Origin: Leishmania mexicana MHOM/GT/2001/U1103
Taxonomy: Eukaryota; Euglenozoa; Kinetoplastea; Trypanosomatida; Trypanosomatidae
NCBI RefSeq assembly: GCF_000234665.1
Contig: NC_018333.1
Span: forward strand, 1,254,634-1,318,633
Length of the DNA: 64,000 bases
Direction of reading: 5' to 3'
The translations under genes were made by a program, and so were the position numbers. The notes below the pieces were generated by a model. It had not been told where the DNA came from. It searched no databases and was given only the letters and a program-made list of their open reading frames with translations. Below, piece by piece: positions 1-9,689 of the stretch (position 1 is its first letter; the number at the start of each line of letters is the position of its first letter).

Positions 1-719
1 CGTGTGCTGAGGGAAAGGATGGAGGACGGGGTTTCTGCAGCGCTCATGGGCGGAGGAATGACGTGTACGAAAGGTGCCAACGAACATCGATGCTCTTGTT
101 GGCTCTCGCAGCCCAGAGTCGACCAGCCCGAGCCACACGAGTCCATTCCACCTCTCCCGCCCCTCCCAGGCCCCGGATGTAGGAATCCGACGAGTGTCAT
201 TGCAGTTTGTGGCGTACCAAGTGGCTCATCCGCTTCAACGTACGTTAAACTGAATTCTCTTAGCCAGCGCTCGGCTGCATCGCTGCACACGCACGTCCGC
301 CCACGCCGTGTTTTTTAACGTGTAGTAAAAGGGTCTTAGCGACGACGACGAATGCATCCGCTTTCGGTCGCACGACTCTCTCTCGCTTGCTCTGACCGCT
401 GCGCAGTGCATGTGCCGCGGCGCTCACTTCCTCCTCCTCGTCTCTTCTCACCTTAGTCCCCGCCTGCATTCATTCACACGCGCACAATATCCAGCGCCTC
501 GCTACACAGACATCTGTCACCCATCGCCGAGGTGCACAACGGGGAGGAGTTTCTCTTTGTGTGCCATTCTCCCTTTCTTCTCTGACCTCCTTTTACCACC
601 TCGTCCCTCTCCCCCTCTCCCTCTGCTTGGGGAGTGTCCTTGACAGGGTTTTAGAATTCAGCATTTGCTTGTCGCGACTCCGTCCGCTCGTCGCCATTTC
701 GCCTGTGCTCACCGTCATC
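1..719. other. intergenic region, 5' end of window
   Basis: No coding sequence is supported here. The first half has mixed composition. The second half (about 420-646) becomes strongly pyrimidine-rich and serves as the processing region for the gene that starts at 720. Confidence 0.6.
551..646 (+). promoter_or_regulatory. candidate spliced-leader acceptor (polypyrimidine tract + AG)
   Basis: A long C/T tract runs through 551-640 and ends at the AG at 645-646, about 75 bases before the ATG at 720. In trypanosomatids such tracts direct trans-splicing of the mini-exon to the first downstream AG. The exact AG is inferred and has not been mapped. Confidence 0.5.
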
Positions 720-1466
720 ATGGAGGCTGTCGCGTGGACCCCCGACGTGGCCGAGGATCTTCTCTTTCGGCAGTTTATCAAGGATGAGGACATCTCCCGC
801 CAACTTCCGCCTGCTCCGCAAGTGTCCAGCGAAAACTTCCTCGAGAAGTACGACCAGGCAACCAAGATCCTCTTCTCATACGTGCGCAACGGTCCTGTGG
901 CGGCGCTCGCCTCGCAGAATGTGAACACCGCTGCCATCGGCAAGTACGGCGGTGCCACCCCACTTAAAGGTTTCGTAGGACGCACCCCGGCAACTAAGCC
1001 GGTTCCACCAGAGCCATCACGGCCATTTGCTCGGACGGCAACGCCGACGCCGGCTCCCACTAGCCGCGCACCGTCGGTGCAGAAAGCGACCGCCAACTCT
1101 CCCCCACCGGCCAAAGCGAAGCGGCAGCGTGTGGAGTGGCCAGCGGATGTGCCTACCAATCAGTTGCTGAAGAGCAACAGCCGCTCGAAGGTGGCGCACC
1201 TGACGGCGAAGCGCGTGGCGGCCCAGCAGGGCGTCGACCCCGATCTTATCTTTACCCAGAACCGCGGTGATCTTCCTCTCAACGTGATCTTTGCGTCGTA
1301 TCCCAAGGCTCTCAAATCCGTCTCCGCCGTTCGAAACGCCAGCGGGGACTGGCGCACGGACACCTTCACCGTTGAGGAGGAAGTCTCCTATAAGAGGGAC
1401 TTGGGTTACGTGCATTGTGGACCCAGCCAGTGCACGTATGGTGACTGGCTTCCTTCTCAGTCGTGA
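720..1466 (+). CDS. conserved-looking hypothetical protein, 248 aa
   Basis: I do not recognise this family. The protein starts MEAVAWTPDV; the open frame continues upstream but without an ATG, and the candidate splice acceptor at 645-646 falls just before this start. It has an acidic N-terminal helix-like part (residues 1-75), then a Pro/Ala/Thr-rich linker (about 85-135). A basic patch (KAKRQR) follows, and then a compact C-terminal part of roughly 100 residues with two cysteines near the end (HCGPSQC). The layout, two ordered ends around a disordered linker with a possible nuclear localisation signal, would suit a nuclear or RNA-associated protein, but that is a guess. No signal peptide or membrane segment is visible. 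Codon use resembles the clear housekeeping genes in the window, which supports it being real. Confidence 0.8.
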   Translation: MEAVAWTPDVAEDLLFRQFIKDEDISRQLPPAPQVSSENFLEKYDQATKILFSYVRNGPVAALASQNVNTAAIGKYGGATPLKGFVGRTPATKPVPPEPSRPFARTATPTPAPTSRAPSVQKATANSPPPAKAKRQRVEWPADVPTNQLLKSNSRSKVAHLTAKRVAAQQGVDPDLIFTQNRGDLPLNVIFASYPKALKSVSAVRNASGDWRTDTFTVEEEVSYKRDLGYVHCGPSQCTYGDWLPSQS

Positions 1467-3700
1467 GTACAGGTGTGTTACAGAGTCAGTGAAGGGGCCC
1501 CCAAAAGAGTCTGTGGCGCCAAAGTTTGCGAGTGCGTGGAAATGGATGGGGTTTGATGAGCTGTGTGCCGCGCCGCAGCGTATACGTACACGAGAGGAGT
1601 CAGCCACGAGACATGCGCACTCCTTGGTCAACCACAGCTCATCGCCGGTGTAGCGCTACCTCCAACGCCGGCAACAGAACATTACACACGGCTCATCTTC
1701 GTTTAAAGCTCTGCGCCTTTCATGTATCGGTGTGCCCTGTTTTGCCACTTGGTTTGTTCTTCTGAGAACAGAGGAGGGAGGTCACGCTAGCATTTGGGTG
1801 CCGATCGCCGCGTGTGCCCGGGGTGGTCACATGATGAATGGCACGCCTTCGCGCCATCGCTTCCGCCTTTTCTCTTTTGTTTGAGCTTCTTCACCAATAT
1901 GTATATATATACATTGTAGTGTGTCTCTCTCTCCCCCTTCCCCTTTAGACTTTTAGACTGCGCGTTGATCTTCAGCTTTTGGATTGCCTTTTTACTCTCT
2001 TCGATACGTTTCTCTGTTTCTCTCTGTGTGGTGGTGTCTCCAGTCTGCTGTGAGTACGTCATGCTGGAAAGCTCGATCCATCACCTGCGCAACGTGCGGG
2101 ATGCGTTCCAGTGGACCATACAAGCGCACACGAACCGCAACGAAGGCATTGAACCGAAACGTCTTGTATACCGACCCTGTTCTCCGTGTTGTCCTCTTTT
2201 CCTCCAGTGTGTTGATCGCGACGAGACCCAATGGTCAGCTGACAGGCTACATGCATGCTATAGACGGAGGAGTGCCCTTCTGCTCTTGAAGGCGGCGGCG
2301 CACTGTCACTTCTCTCTAAGCCGTGTTCGTGTTCATCAATCTCGCATCTTGGGGACGCTCCTCATCAGACCTCGTTTCTCGCGATGATGGTGCACGCCAT
2401 GACGCAATTAAGCACATTTTCCTGCGCTACCGGGAGTTACCTCCGTGCAGGGCGTACGGCCGCTCCCTCCCATCCTGTGCCCCTCGCTGCAACAGGCCGT
2501 GAGCTCTCTGTGCGCTGGGGCGTGCCTATGCGCGGGCCCCTTCCGCCTGGCACACCGACTCCTGTGAGAGGCGTGCGGATGCAGAAGGGGGCGAATCGCC
2601 CCACGCCGCCACAGGCTCACGGCAGCGTCGCAACTGTCGCGGTGCATGTAGGCAGGCCATCCAGACACGCCTCCCATGTCATCGCTCGCAACAGCAGGTG
2701 CTGGGAGTGAGCCCCTCACCCCTCCTCCCGCCAACAAGGCTGCCGTGAAGCAGACTACAAGATGTGGATGTGCGAGCGCTGTACGCATGTGCTGTCAACC
2801 ACGGCTGCCATGGTGTATCGCCTTCCCAACAAAGAATCCAAAGGCCCGGAGAGCAGGAGTAGTGAACGAGAGAGAGGTGCCCTGTAGTACATGCCGATGA
2901 TGCCCACAGTGCATGCGCGCAAAGCGTGCGGCATCTCCTGCGTCCGACCGCGCGGCACGTATCCGAAGAGGGGACGAGGCGGGAGAGGGGGGGCTAGGCG
3001 CATGTCCCGACTCGACGGCATGACGGTCGGTGTAAGACGACCAGGGCGTAGCGGCAGCGCGGCAGCGGTGTGTGGGCTGCGACTGTGCATGCGTGTGCTT
3101 TGCGAGCTGCTGCGTTGTGGCATAATGGCACATCGAAGTGATAACAAAATGTTGCTCTCCCACCTCTTCTCGGCTACCCGCACGGCGATGGAGGTGGCGG
3201 TGGAGAGGCCGCAGGCAAGTTTTCCCGCGTTAGACGCTGGGCGAGTGTTGGAAGCTGCGCGCAGAGGCTTTCTTTTCATGCGGCTTTGCTGCGCGCAACA
3301 ATGCACAGCGCTGACGATGGTCTAGCGCTGTTGTATCTCACTTTGCATGCGACCTCTCTACGTTGCTCTCTTCTCACTCCTTATTCCATGGCGCCCCCTT
3401 TTTTGTGTTGCTTCGCCCGGCGGCTACGAAACTGCCCACGTAAGGACTGGTGGCACGTGTGCCGGACTGCGTGTATTGCTCTCTGGCCGCTCCCGCGTCA
3501 CACTGATGGGGAAGAGGTGGGTGCTCGCGTGCCGCTTTGATGAGGTGCTTAACTGACACGTGTGGAGACCGTCTTCCCCACGCTAGTGTGGAGCTGCGCT
3601 GTGTTTAGAGAGAGGGACGGCTGCGCCATCCGTGTGCGCATCCGTAGGTGCCTCTCTTCATTTTCATCCATTCCCATTCGGTTGCTGTGTTGGTCTGGGG
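1467..3700. other. long intergenic region containing a SIDER 3' fragment
   Basis: Apart from the repeat fragment at 2861-3141, no gene is supported in these 2.2 kb. Part of it (about 2384-2860) is GC-rich and unlike ordinary T-rich Leishmania intergenic sequence. It abuts the repeat and may be an older, diverged part of the same element. The final AG before the next gene that could serve trans-splicing is near 3607 or 3648. Confidence 0.5.
2861..3141 (+). repeat. SIDER-like element copy E, 3' portion only
   Basis: From agtgaacgag at 2861 onward the sequence matches the 3' third of the repeats at 27800 and 51973. It carries the same landmarks: the gcggcacgtatccgaag stretch, the tcccgactcgacggcatg stretch and the gcagcgcggcagcggtg stretch. 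It ends with gtggcataatggcacatcgaag, a terminus shared with the copies at 8036 and 9937, and is followed by a short A-rich stretch. The 5' signature is missing. The element lies in sense orientation between the 720 and 3701 genes, where it would fall in a 3' UTR. Confidence 0.75.
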
Positions 3701-5482
3701 ATGCAGTATCCGCCCAACACGCAGGTATGGGTCAAGTGCGACGACGGTGTTTGGTGGCCCGGCACGTTGAGAGAGACGGACACGGAGATGCAGGCCTTTC
3801 TGTGCGCTGGTGAAGACTGCTGCGTAGAGTTTTATCACAGCCCAGGGGAGCTTTATCCTCTTTTCTCTGCTGACAAGGCCCATGTACGCCCGTTGCACGC
3901 GGAACCACACACCCGCACCCCCGAAGAGGATGCGTGGTTTTCTAACGAGACGGTGGCGGAGGCGGCGGCCAAGGCCCTGCGCGACTATCAGTGCTGTCGC
4001 CTCCTGAACTCCCCTCCTGACGGTCCACCTGCGGTGCCTGCTGCGATAAGTGAGCGAGAAAACACGCGCGACGCCGTGCCCTTCACTGCTAGCGAGCTGC
4101 GTAACATCGAATCTCTGCTGGGCGCGGTGGGTAATTCAACGGCAGCGCGTCTCCGACAGGAGCTGCAGCAGGCACGTGTCTCTGTCGCGTCGAAGGGCCT
4201 GCGCAGGCAAGACGCACCGAGACGACAGGCCCGAAAGCGGCAGCGGCCCGCGGAGCCTCCATCCTCTTCGGTGCCACCTGCGGCAACACGCCGTAGCGTG
4301 CTCGCGGCGGCTTCTCCTCAAACGACTGAAGAGGCTCCAACTTGTCCTAGACATGGCCCCAGCGGTGCGATGCATGCTCTTTGGGAGGCGCTGCCGGCTA
4401 CACGTAGTGTTGCGAAGCGCACTTCGGGCAGGTCTTCCCCGCCTCTGTCTGCCGGCGGCGGCGAGGAGCATGATGCGAGCGAGGAGGACGAGGACGCCGT
4501 ACCATTTGTGCGGGCTGCAAGGCGCCAGGTGCTTGAGGTGCTCCGCCACGAAGTCTTCGAGAATTCGTCGAGGCTTGTCTTGTCGCCCGTGTACCACTTC
4601 GTGGACATGCTCGGGGCGGTGGTGGTTGAAAACAGCAACCTGGTCACGACACTGCCTGCACCTCACACGCTGCACGAGAGACCGGCGGAGGGCTTCTCGC
4701 CGCAGCGGCGCGTGCTTCTCGTGCCTTTGACAGAGACCTATGAGCACACTACGGGGTGGATGGTGCCAACGGAGATGGAAGGCGCACAGCTTGCCATGTC
4801 GCTGTACGTCAATGACACACCCGTCTCTCTACCGCCAAACTGGCAGCTTTCCCCCGCCAAGGAGGCGGCCGCAGTTAAAGCGGCAATCACGGTGGATATT
4901 ACGCCCCTTGTGTTCCCGATCGAACGGGATTTCTTCTCCTTACAGGTGATCTTCTCTGGCGATGTGGCCGAGATGGAGATGTGGCGTGGCGTCATTGCTT
5001 GTGTGCTTGTGGAGGAAGTAGAGTTGGCCCGCCTCGGTGAGCGCATTGTGTCCACGTATCACAAGCGTAGAGCGCCCGTCATCTGGGGATCGCCGCCGTC
5101 ATCTTGCGGCGAGCGCGGCGTCGTTGCAATCATGGAGGCGTCGGTGAAGATTCAGTGCCCCATCACCACGCTCACGATGGAGATCCCTGTGCGGAGCATG
5201 TACTGCGAGCATCTGCAGTGCATGGAGTTGGCGGCGGTGCTCATTCAATGTGCTCGGCAAAACGTGTGGAACTGCCCACTATGCTCGGCTGCCATGAAGC
5301 CAGAAGACATCATCGTCAACTACCGCCTCAGGGACTGGATCGCCTCGCATTCGCAGGAGGTAGTGGCGCAGGTCGAATATGTGGTGGAGACGGAGCTTGG
5401 CCGACCCCTGAAGATTGTGTACAAGGCCGCACGACCAGAGCAGCACGCCACAATCGAGGTGATAGATGACGAGGAGGAATAA
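3701..5482 (+). CDS. SIZ/PIAS-type SUMO E3 ligase with SP-RING (MIZ) zinc finger
   Basis: Predicted SUMO E3 ligase of 593 aa, which would promote transfer of SUMO from the E2 UBC9 to nuclear substrates. The family is known in Trypanosoma brucei as SIZ1. The SP-RING lies at about residues 484-535: CPI at 486-488, Cys502-x-His504, Cys507, and a CPLC pair Cys525/Cys528. The N-terminus (about 1-70) has a VWVKCDDGVWWPGTL stretch resembling a PWWP/Tudor-type chromatin-reader fold. The middle (about 110-275) is low complexity, with basic (RRQARKRQR) and acidic (EEDEDAV) patches. A conserved-looking block (275-480) precedes the finger and may correspond to the PINIT domain. The C-terminus ends EVIDDEEE, resembling a SUMO-interacting motif (hydrophobic core plus acidic tail). 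The frame is open upstream to 3632 without an ATG at a sensible distance; 3701 is the first ATG in the coding part. The SP-RING call is firm, the PWWP-like call tentative. Confidence 0.88.
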   Translation: MQYPPNTQVWVKCDDGVWWPGTLRETDTEMQAFLCAGEDCCVEFYHSPGELYPLFSADKAHVRPLHAEPHTRTPEEDAWFSNETVAEAAAKALRDYQCCRLLNSPPDGPPAVPAAISERENTRDAVPFTASELRNIESLLGAVGNSTAARLRQELQQARVSVASKGLRRQDAPRRQARKRQRPAEPPSSSVPPAATRRSVLAAASPQTTEEAPTCPRHGPSGAMHALWEALPATRSVAKRTSGRSSPPLSAGGGEEHDASEEDEDAVPFVRAARRQVLEVLRHEVFENSSRLVLSPVYHFVDMLGAVVVENSNLVTTLPAPHTLHERPAEGFSPQRRVLLVPLTETYEHTTGWMVPTEMEGAQLAMSLYVNDTPVSLPPNWQLSPAKEAAAVKAAITVDITPLVFPIERDFFSLQVIFSGDVAEMEMWRGVIACVLVEEVELARLGERIVSTYHKRRAPVIWGSPPSSCGERGVVAIMEASVKIQCPITTLTMEIPVRSMYCEHLQCMELAAVLIQCARQNVWNCPLCSAAMKPEDIIVNYRLRDWIASHSQEVVAQVEYVVETELGRPLKIVYKAARPEQHATIEVIDDEEE

Positions 5483-6187
5483 TGGTCACTGTCTGGAGGT
5501 AACCCACACAAATGCACAAGCATTCATTAGTGAGCGTTCGAGAGCAGTCAGCCGCCTTCAGCAGCGCTGCTCCCTCACGCACGCAGACGCGTTGCTTCTT
5601 TGTCTACTCAGCTTCCTTCTTCCCAGTTCCCTCGGCCGCGTTGGCTGGGGTCTTCGAAGAAGATGGCCGAGCACCAAACATGAACGAACAAGCGCCACTC
5701 AGCTACGGGACGAAAACACATGCGGCTACACTCACAGACGCGTTCGCTGTGCAGAAGCACAGCTGAGCTGCAAAGAGATAGATGAACCCCCCGCGCGGAG
5801 GCAGTGAGAGTGCTGCCCCTTCTCTGGTTCTCCTTCATTGACACGTGAGGCTGACCTCATCCACTCCTGCCCACGCACCCCCCTGAAAGGGGAACAACGG
5901 CGCATGATTGGGTACGGCGGACGTGCACATGCATGTGCGTCTGCTCGCTCCCTCACAGGCTCATGCTGCATCTTCCTCGACGTCCTCTGCACGCCCGCTC
6001 TCTGCGTCTCACTCTCTTCCGCCTGATGTATTTATCTCTCCGTATCTCTTCGTGTTCATTTCCACGTTCTCGCCTTCGCACTCAACGTCACACCTGCTGT
6101 CTTTTGTTTCTTGCACACACGCGGTGTCCCCTCCGCACTACCCACAGTCCACACGCCTTCCACTCACCCTATCACCTCACCTTTACA
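5483..6187. other. intergenic region
   Basis: No gene is supported. The region becomes pyrimidine-rich from about 5940 towards the METK start. Confidence 0.6.
6094..6147 (+). promoter_or_regulatory. candidate spliced-leader acceptor for METK
   Basis: The T-rich tract ctgctgtcttttgtttcttg is followed by sequence without AG until cccacag (AG at 6146-6147), 41 bases before the METK ATG. Use of this site would remove the long in-frame upstream extension and supports the start at 6188. Confidence 0.5.
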
Positions 6188-7366
6188 ATGTCTGTCCACA
6201 GCATCCTCTTCTCCTCCGAGCACGTGACGGAGGGCCATCCAGACAAGCTGTGCGATCAGGTATCCGACGCCGTGCTTGACGCATGCCTCGCCGGCGACCC
6301 GTTCTCGAAGGTTGCGTGCGAGTCGTGCGCGAAGACGGGCATGGTGATGGTGTTCGGCGAGATCACGACGAAGGCAGTGCTAGACTACCAGAAGATCGTC
6401 CGCGACACAATCAAGGACATTGGCTTCGATTGCGCGGAAAAGGGCTTGGACTACGAGTCGTGCAATGTGCTGGTTGCGATTGAGCAGCAGTCGCCGGACA
6501 TCTGCCAGGGTCTGGGCAACTTCGATAGCGAGGATCTCGGCGCTGGTGACCAGGGCATGATGTTTGGCTACGCGACGGACGAGACGGAGACGCTGATGCC
6601 GCTGACGTACGAGCTGGCCCGCGGCCTTGCAAAGAAGTACAGCGAGCTTCGCCGCGACGGCAGCCTGGAGTGGGCTCGCCCGGACGCGAAGACGCAGGTG
6701 ACAGTGGAGTACGACTACGACACGCGCGAGGGCAAGCAGGTGCTGACGCCGAAGCGCGTGGCGGTGGTGCTGATCTCTGCGCAGCACGACGAGCACGTGA
6801 CGAACGAGAAGATCAGCGTGGATCTGATGGAGAAGGTGGTCAAAGCTGTGATCCCCGCGAACATGCTGGACGGAGAGACGAAGTACTGGCTGAACCCATC
6901 TGGCCGCTTCGTGCGTGGTGGGCCGCATGGCGACGCCGGTCTGACTGGCCGCAAGATCATCGTAGATACGTACGGCGGCTGGGGCGCGCACGGCGGTGGC
7001 GCCTTCTCCGGCAAGGATCCTTCGAAGGTGGACCGCTCCGCTGCGTACGCCGCGCGCTGGATTGCGAAGTCGATCGTTGCGGGTGGCCTAGCGCGCCGCT
7101 GCCTTGTGCAGCTCGCGTACGCCATCGGTGTAGCGGAGCCACTAAGCATGCACGTGGAGACGTACGGCACCGGCAAGTACGATGACGCGAAGCTGCTGGA
7201 GATCGTGAAGCAGAACTTCAAGCTGCGCCCGTACGACATCATCCAGGAGCTGAACCTGCGTCGCCCCATCTACTACGATACGTCGCGCTTCGGCCACTTC
7301 GGCCGTAAGGACGAGCTGGGCACGGGCGGGTTCACTTGGGAGGTGCCAAAGAAGATGGTCGAGTAA
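6188..7366 (+). CDS. METK: S-adenosylmethionine synthetase (methionine adenosyltransferase)
   Basis: Makes S-adenosylmethionine from methionine and ATP, the cell's methyl donor and polyamine precursor; cytosolic. The length of 392 aa matches the Leishmania enzyme. Family motifs are intact: N-terminal [14 protein letters not shown] (residues 11-24, with His17 and Asp19 of the active site), [12 protein letters not shown] (118-129) and the P-loop-like GGGAFSGKD (269-277) followed by [13 protein letters not shown]. The frame is open about 255 bases upstream, but those residues are a pyrimidine-tract translation. Starting at MSVHSILF gives the normal N-terminus. Some Leishmania species are reported to carry METK as adjacent duplicate genes; here there is one copy in the window, followed by a retroposon relic (7782-8233). 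Confidence 0.98.
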   Translation: MSVHSILFSSEHVTEGHPDKLCDQVSDAVLDACLAGDPFSKVACESCAKTGMVMVFGEITTKAVLDYQKIVRDTIKDIGFDCAEKGLDYESCNVLVAIEQQSPDICQGLGNFDSEDLGAGDQGMMFGYATDETETLMPLTYELARGLAKKYSELRRDGSLEWARPDAKTQVTVEYDYDTREGKQVLTPKRVAVVLISAQHDEHVTNEKISVDLMEKVVKAVIPANMLDGETKYWLNPSGRFVRGGPHGDAGLTGRKIIVDTYGGWGAHGGGAFSGKDPSKVDRSAAYAARWIAKSIVAGGLARRCLVQLAYAIGVAEPLSMHVETYGTGKYDDAKLLEIVKQNFKLRPYDIIQELNLRRPIYYDTSRFGHFGRKDELGTGGFTWEVPKKMVE

Positions 7367-7781
7367 GCCAAATGCCTGCACAGAGGCGTGTTGCCGTGCA
7401 GGCGTACCGAGTGCGACGCACACTCCCTCCTATCCAGCTGAACGGCTCAACCCACTTCTCATCGACTGCGAGGTGTGCCGCTACTCATGCAACCTCACTT
7501 TCTGGCATGGCGCAGCGCTATAAGGAGCTGTTGCCACGGCGTCACATCACCCATCATCATTTATTCCCCCACCTCCTTTCGGGCCCTTCCCTCTGTGTGC
7601 TTTTTTCTGCGCTGATCATGTTGGGTAACAGACGTGTGATGCGTTTTTGTTTTCTCTTTTACGTCCACTTGTTAAATATGGTTTCAGCGTTGTGTCTGCG
7701 CGTTTGCGCATTTTTTCTGTTTTCATCGCCCGTGTTTCTGCCCTCCCTCACCCCCTTTTTTTCGTGTGTGTGTTTCTGTTA

Positions 7782-8035
7782 AAACAGTCCGACCGACGAT
7801 GTGAAGAGTCCCTACACCACATTGTGGAATGCCGCGGCTTGATGCGACTGCGTGGGAAACATGGCACCCATGCCGAGTGCAGGGTCTCAGAGGACCCTGA
7901 CCTGAGGCTGGCCAACCGCCTCCCTGCGCTCATCCGGCATGTTCCTGGACCACCCTCTGCTACCCCCGAGCCGGACGCTGGACGCGACCCGCTTTGGATA
8001 ATCTATGCGTGCAGCGCACTCAAGTCCGAGTGGCG
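7782..8035 (+). pseudogene. relic of retroposon polyprotein C-terminus (DIRE-like)
   Basis: An open reading frame segment reads K-Q-S-D-R-R-C-E-E-S-L-H-H-I-V-E-C-R-G-L and continues for about 65 further residues. The C-x5-H-H-x3-C spacing and the leucine/arginine-rich context resemble the Cys/His cluster that closes the RNase H-containing polyprotein of ingi/L1Tc/R1-type non-LTR retroposons. There is no start codon and no reverse-transcriptase domain, so it is a remnant. It joins without a gap to a SIDER 3' tail, as expected for the 3' end of a degenerate ingi-related element. The family assignment is inferred from this motif and from context only. Confidence 0.5.
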
Positions 8036-8233
8036 CCGACCGCGCGGCACGTATCCGAAGAGGGGACGAGGCGGGAGAGGGGGGGCTAGGCGCATGTCCC
8101 GACTCGACGGCATGACGGTCGGTGTAAGACGACCAGGGCGTAGCGGCAGCGCGGCAGCGGTGTGTGGGCTGCGACTGTGCATGCGTGTGCTTTGCGAGCT
8201 GCTGCGTTGTGGCATAATGGCACATTGAAGTGA
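8036..8233 (+). repeat. SIDER-like element copy F, 3' tail
   Basis: From ccgaccgcgcggcacg the sequence matches the 3' third of copy E (2941 onward) almost base for base, including the ggggggctaggcgcatg variant seen only in E and F. It ends at the same gtggcataatggcacat terminus. It sits downstream of METK in sense orientation. Confidence 0.75.
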
Positions 8234-8945
8234 GGAGGAGCGAATGGATTGATGCGTTTCGGCCGAAAATTTGTATCAGTGTGTCTCGATGCGTTCAGTG
8301 AGTGGCACGCGGTTGACGGGAGGGGGTTCAGTCGATGATACTTCACAGCGTTAACAGGGCCTTCACTAAAGGCGTCGCTCGTGTTTTTTGTCATTTTTGA
8401 AGGGGGATTGGGCTAGAAGTGCTGTCCGTACTTGTGGCAGTTTCCAGCCTTCAACTCTGTGGTGCGTTCTCTTCTGTAATTTTGAACACGACTTGTGCAC
8501 ACAATGGTGAGGGTGCTAGCGAGATATGTAAAGCGGAACAAAACTGAGTGCGGCCGGAAAGGAATGGCTGACGACGCAAAGAGAGTCTATAAAATAGTGC
8601 GTTGCTGAGTGACGGGAATGCCGGTGAGCATATTTTCTGTGAGGCGTGTACGTCAGTGGAATCGCATGGCGCCGTATCTTCGTCAACGCGCAAGATGAAG
8701 GAAGCAGAGTGGAACTCTGTTTTCTGTTCTTCATCTTGTCGTAACCAAGTCGATGCTCACGGCGGGAAGCGTGCGCCGTCTCGTTACTCCTTCTGCATCC
8801 TCTTTCGTCCTCCCTTGCTGAGTTTTGCACGCAGTGCTTTGCTGTCGTCAGGCAGGCTCTTTCTGACGGGGCTCTTGCCGACGCTCTTTGCCCTACCGGG
8901 CTGTCTCTTCTCGCTCAGAGTGCTTCGGCGACACAAAGGTCAACC

Positions 8946-9689
8946 ATGAAAGCGGCGCGTCTTCTTTTTCAGTCTGACCGGCGCACGCGTCACCACATGA
9001 TGATCGATGGTGAGATCAACCCTAGAGAGTGGTTCAACTGGCACCCGAAGGAGTACCAGCCGTGGTACTTTGATCGGCACAAATTCCTCTACGAGCAGGG
9101 CCAGTATGCCGCCTATAATCACCTGCTGTGCCACCAAGCCTATCTGAAAGATATTGAACATCTCACGCGATATCCTGAGCCGCGCACGTTCATCATCGAC
9201 TGCCGTATGTCGCCTGCAAAAATGCATTCCTGGGTGCCGCACAGTATGTGGCTCCCGCGCGATGAAGTCGAGTACGCCTTGCAGCTCACGAATGACGAGT
9301 TCCAGGAAATGTACGGCTTCATGAAGCCCGCCAAGGATGACGACGTTATACTGATCTCGCACAACGGCCTGGCATCCGAGCAGGCCGGCTGGGAGTGGCG
9401 CAAACAGTACTACCAACACGTGTACAACTACCGCGGCGGCACGAATGAACTCTTCGGGGAGGACTACCAGGACTTTATCCTAAAGGATCGGCTAGATCCC
9501 TGGAAGGGGCCGTACCCACAGAAAAGTATTTTTGTGGATAAGTGGAGTAAGCGCAAGGTGCTGACACGCACTGGACCGTTTGACCGTCAGTACGAGATGC
9601 AGGATTTTGCTTTACCCGACTTAGAGTTGGAGACGCCACGGCACTCAGAGGATGGCCCGCGTCACAACATGCCTTACGGTCTACAATAA
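8946..9689 (+). CDS. rhodanese-like domain protein, catalytically inactive
   Basis: A 247-aa protein whose residues about 75-170 follow the rhodanese (sulfurtransferase) fold pattern. The FIIDCRM strand and the HSWVPHSMWLPRDEV segment correspond to the usual D-x-R...GHIPGA-x-N-x-P region, and DVILISHNGLASEQAGW to the active-site loop. In active rhodaneses that loop is C-R-x-G-x-R/T; here it is Ser138-His139-Asn140-Gly141, so the persulfide-carrying cysteine is absent. The C-terminal 75 residues (DRLDPWKGPYPQ... to NMPYGLQ) form an extension without a family I can name. The basic N-terminus MKAARLLFQSDRRTR could be a mitochondrial presequence. A structural or regulatory role, for example as an accessory subunit of a mitochondrial complex, is plausible but is inference. 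The ATG at 8946 is the first in frame. Confidence 0.8.
   Translation: MKAARLLFQSDRRTRHHMMIDGEINPREWFNWHPKEYQPWYFDRHKFLYEQGQYAAYNHLLCHQAYLKDIEHLTRYPEPRTFIIDCRMSPAKMHSWVPHSMWLPRDEVEYALQLTNDEFQEMYGFMKPAKDDDVILISHNGLASEQAGWEWRKQYYQHVYNYRGGTNELFGEDYQDFILKDRLDPWKGPYPQKSIFVDKWSKRKVLTRTGPFDRQYEMQDFALPDLELETPRHSEDGPRHNMPYGLQ

Larger units (their letters stand above)
7367..8945. other. intergenic region with retroposon relic
   Basis: Between METK and the rhodanese-like gene lie a T-rich stretch (7540-7780), a retroposon coding relic (7782-8035), a SIDER tail (8036-8233) and then about 700 bases in which I see no gene. Confidence 0.6.

Noticed and set aside
4136..4747. Minus-strand open frame inside the SUMO ligase gene
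   Set aside because: Shadow of the coding strand; Arg-rich composition and no domain.
5933..6187. In-frame N-terminal extension of METK
   Set aside because: The extra 85 residues come from pyrimidine-rich leader, and the candidate splice site at 6147 removes them. The enzyme family begins at MSVHSILF.
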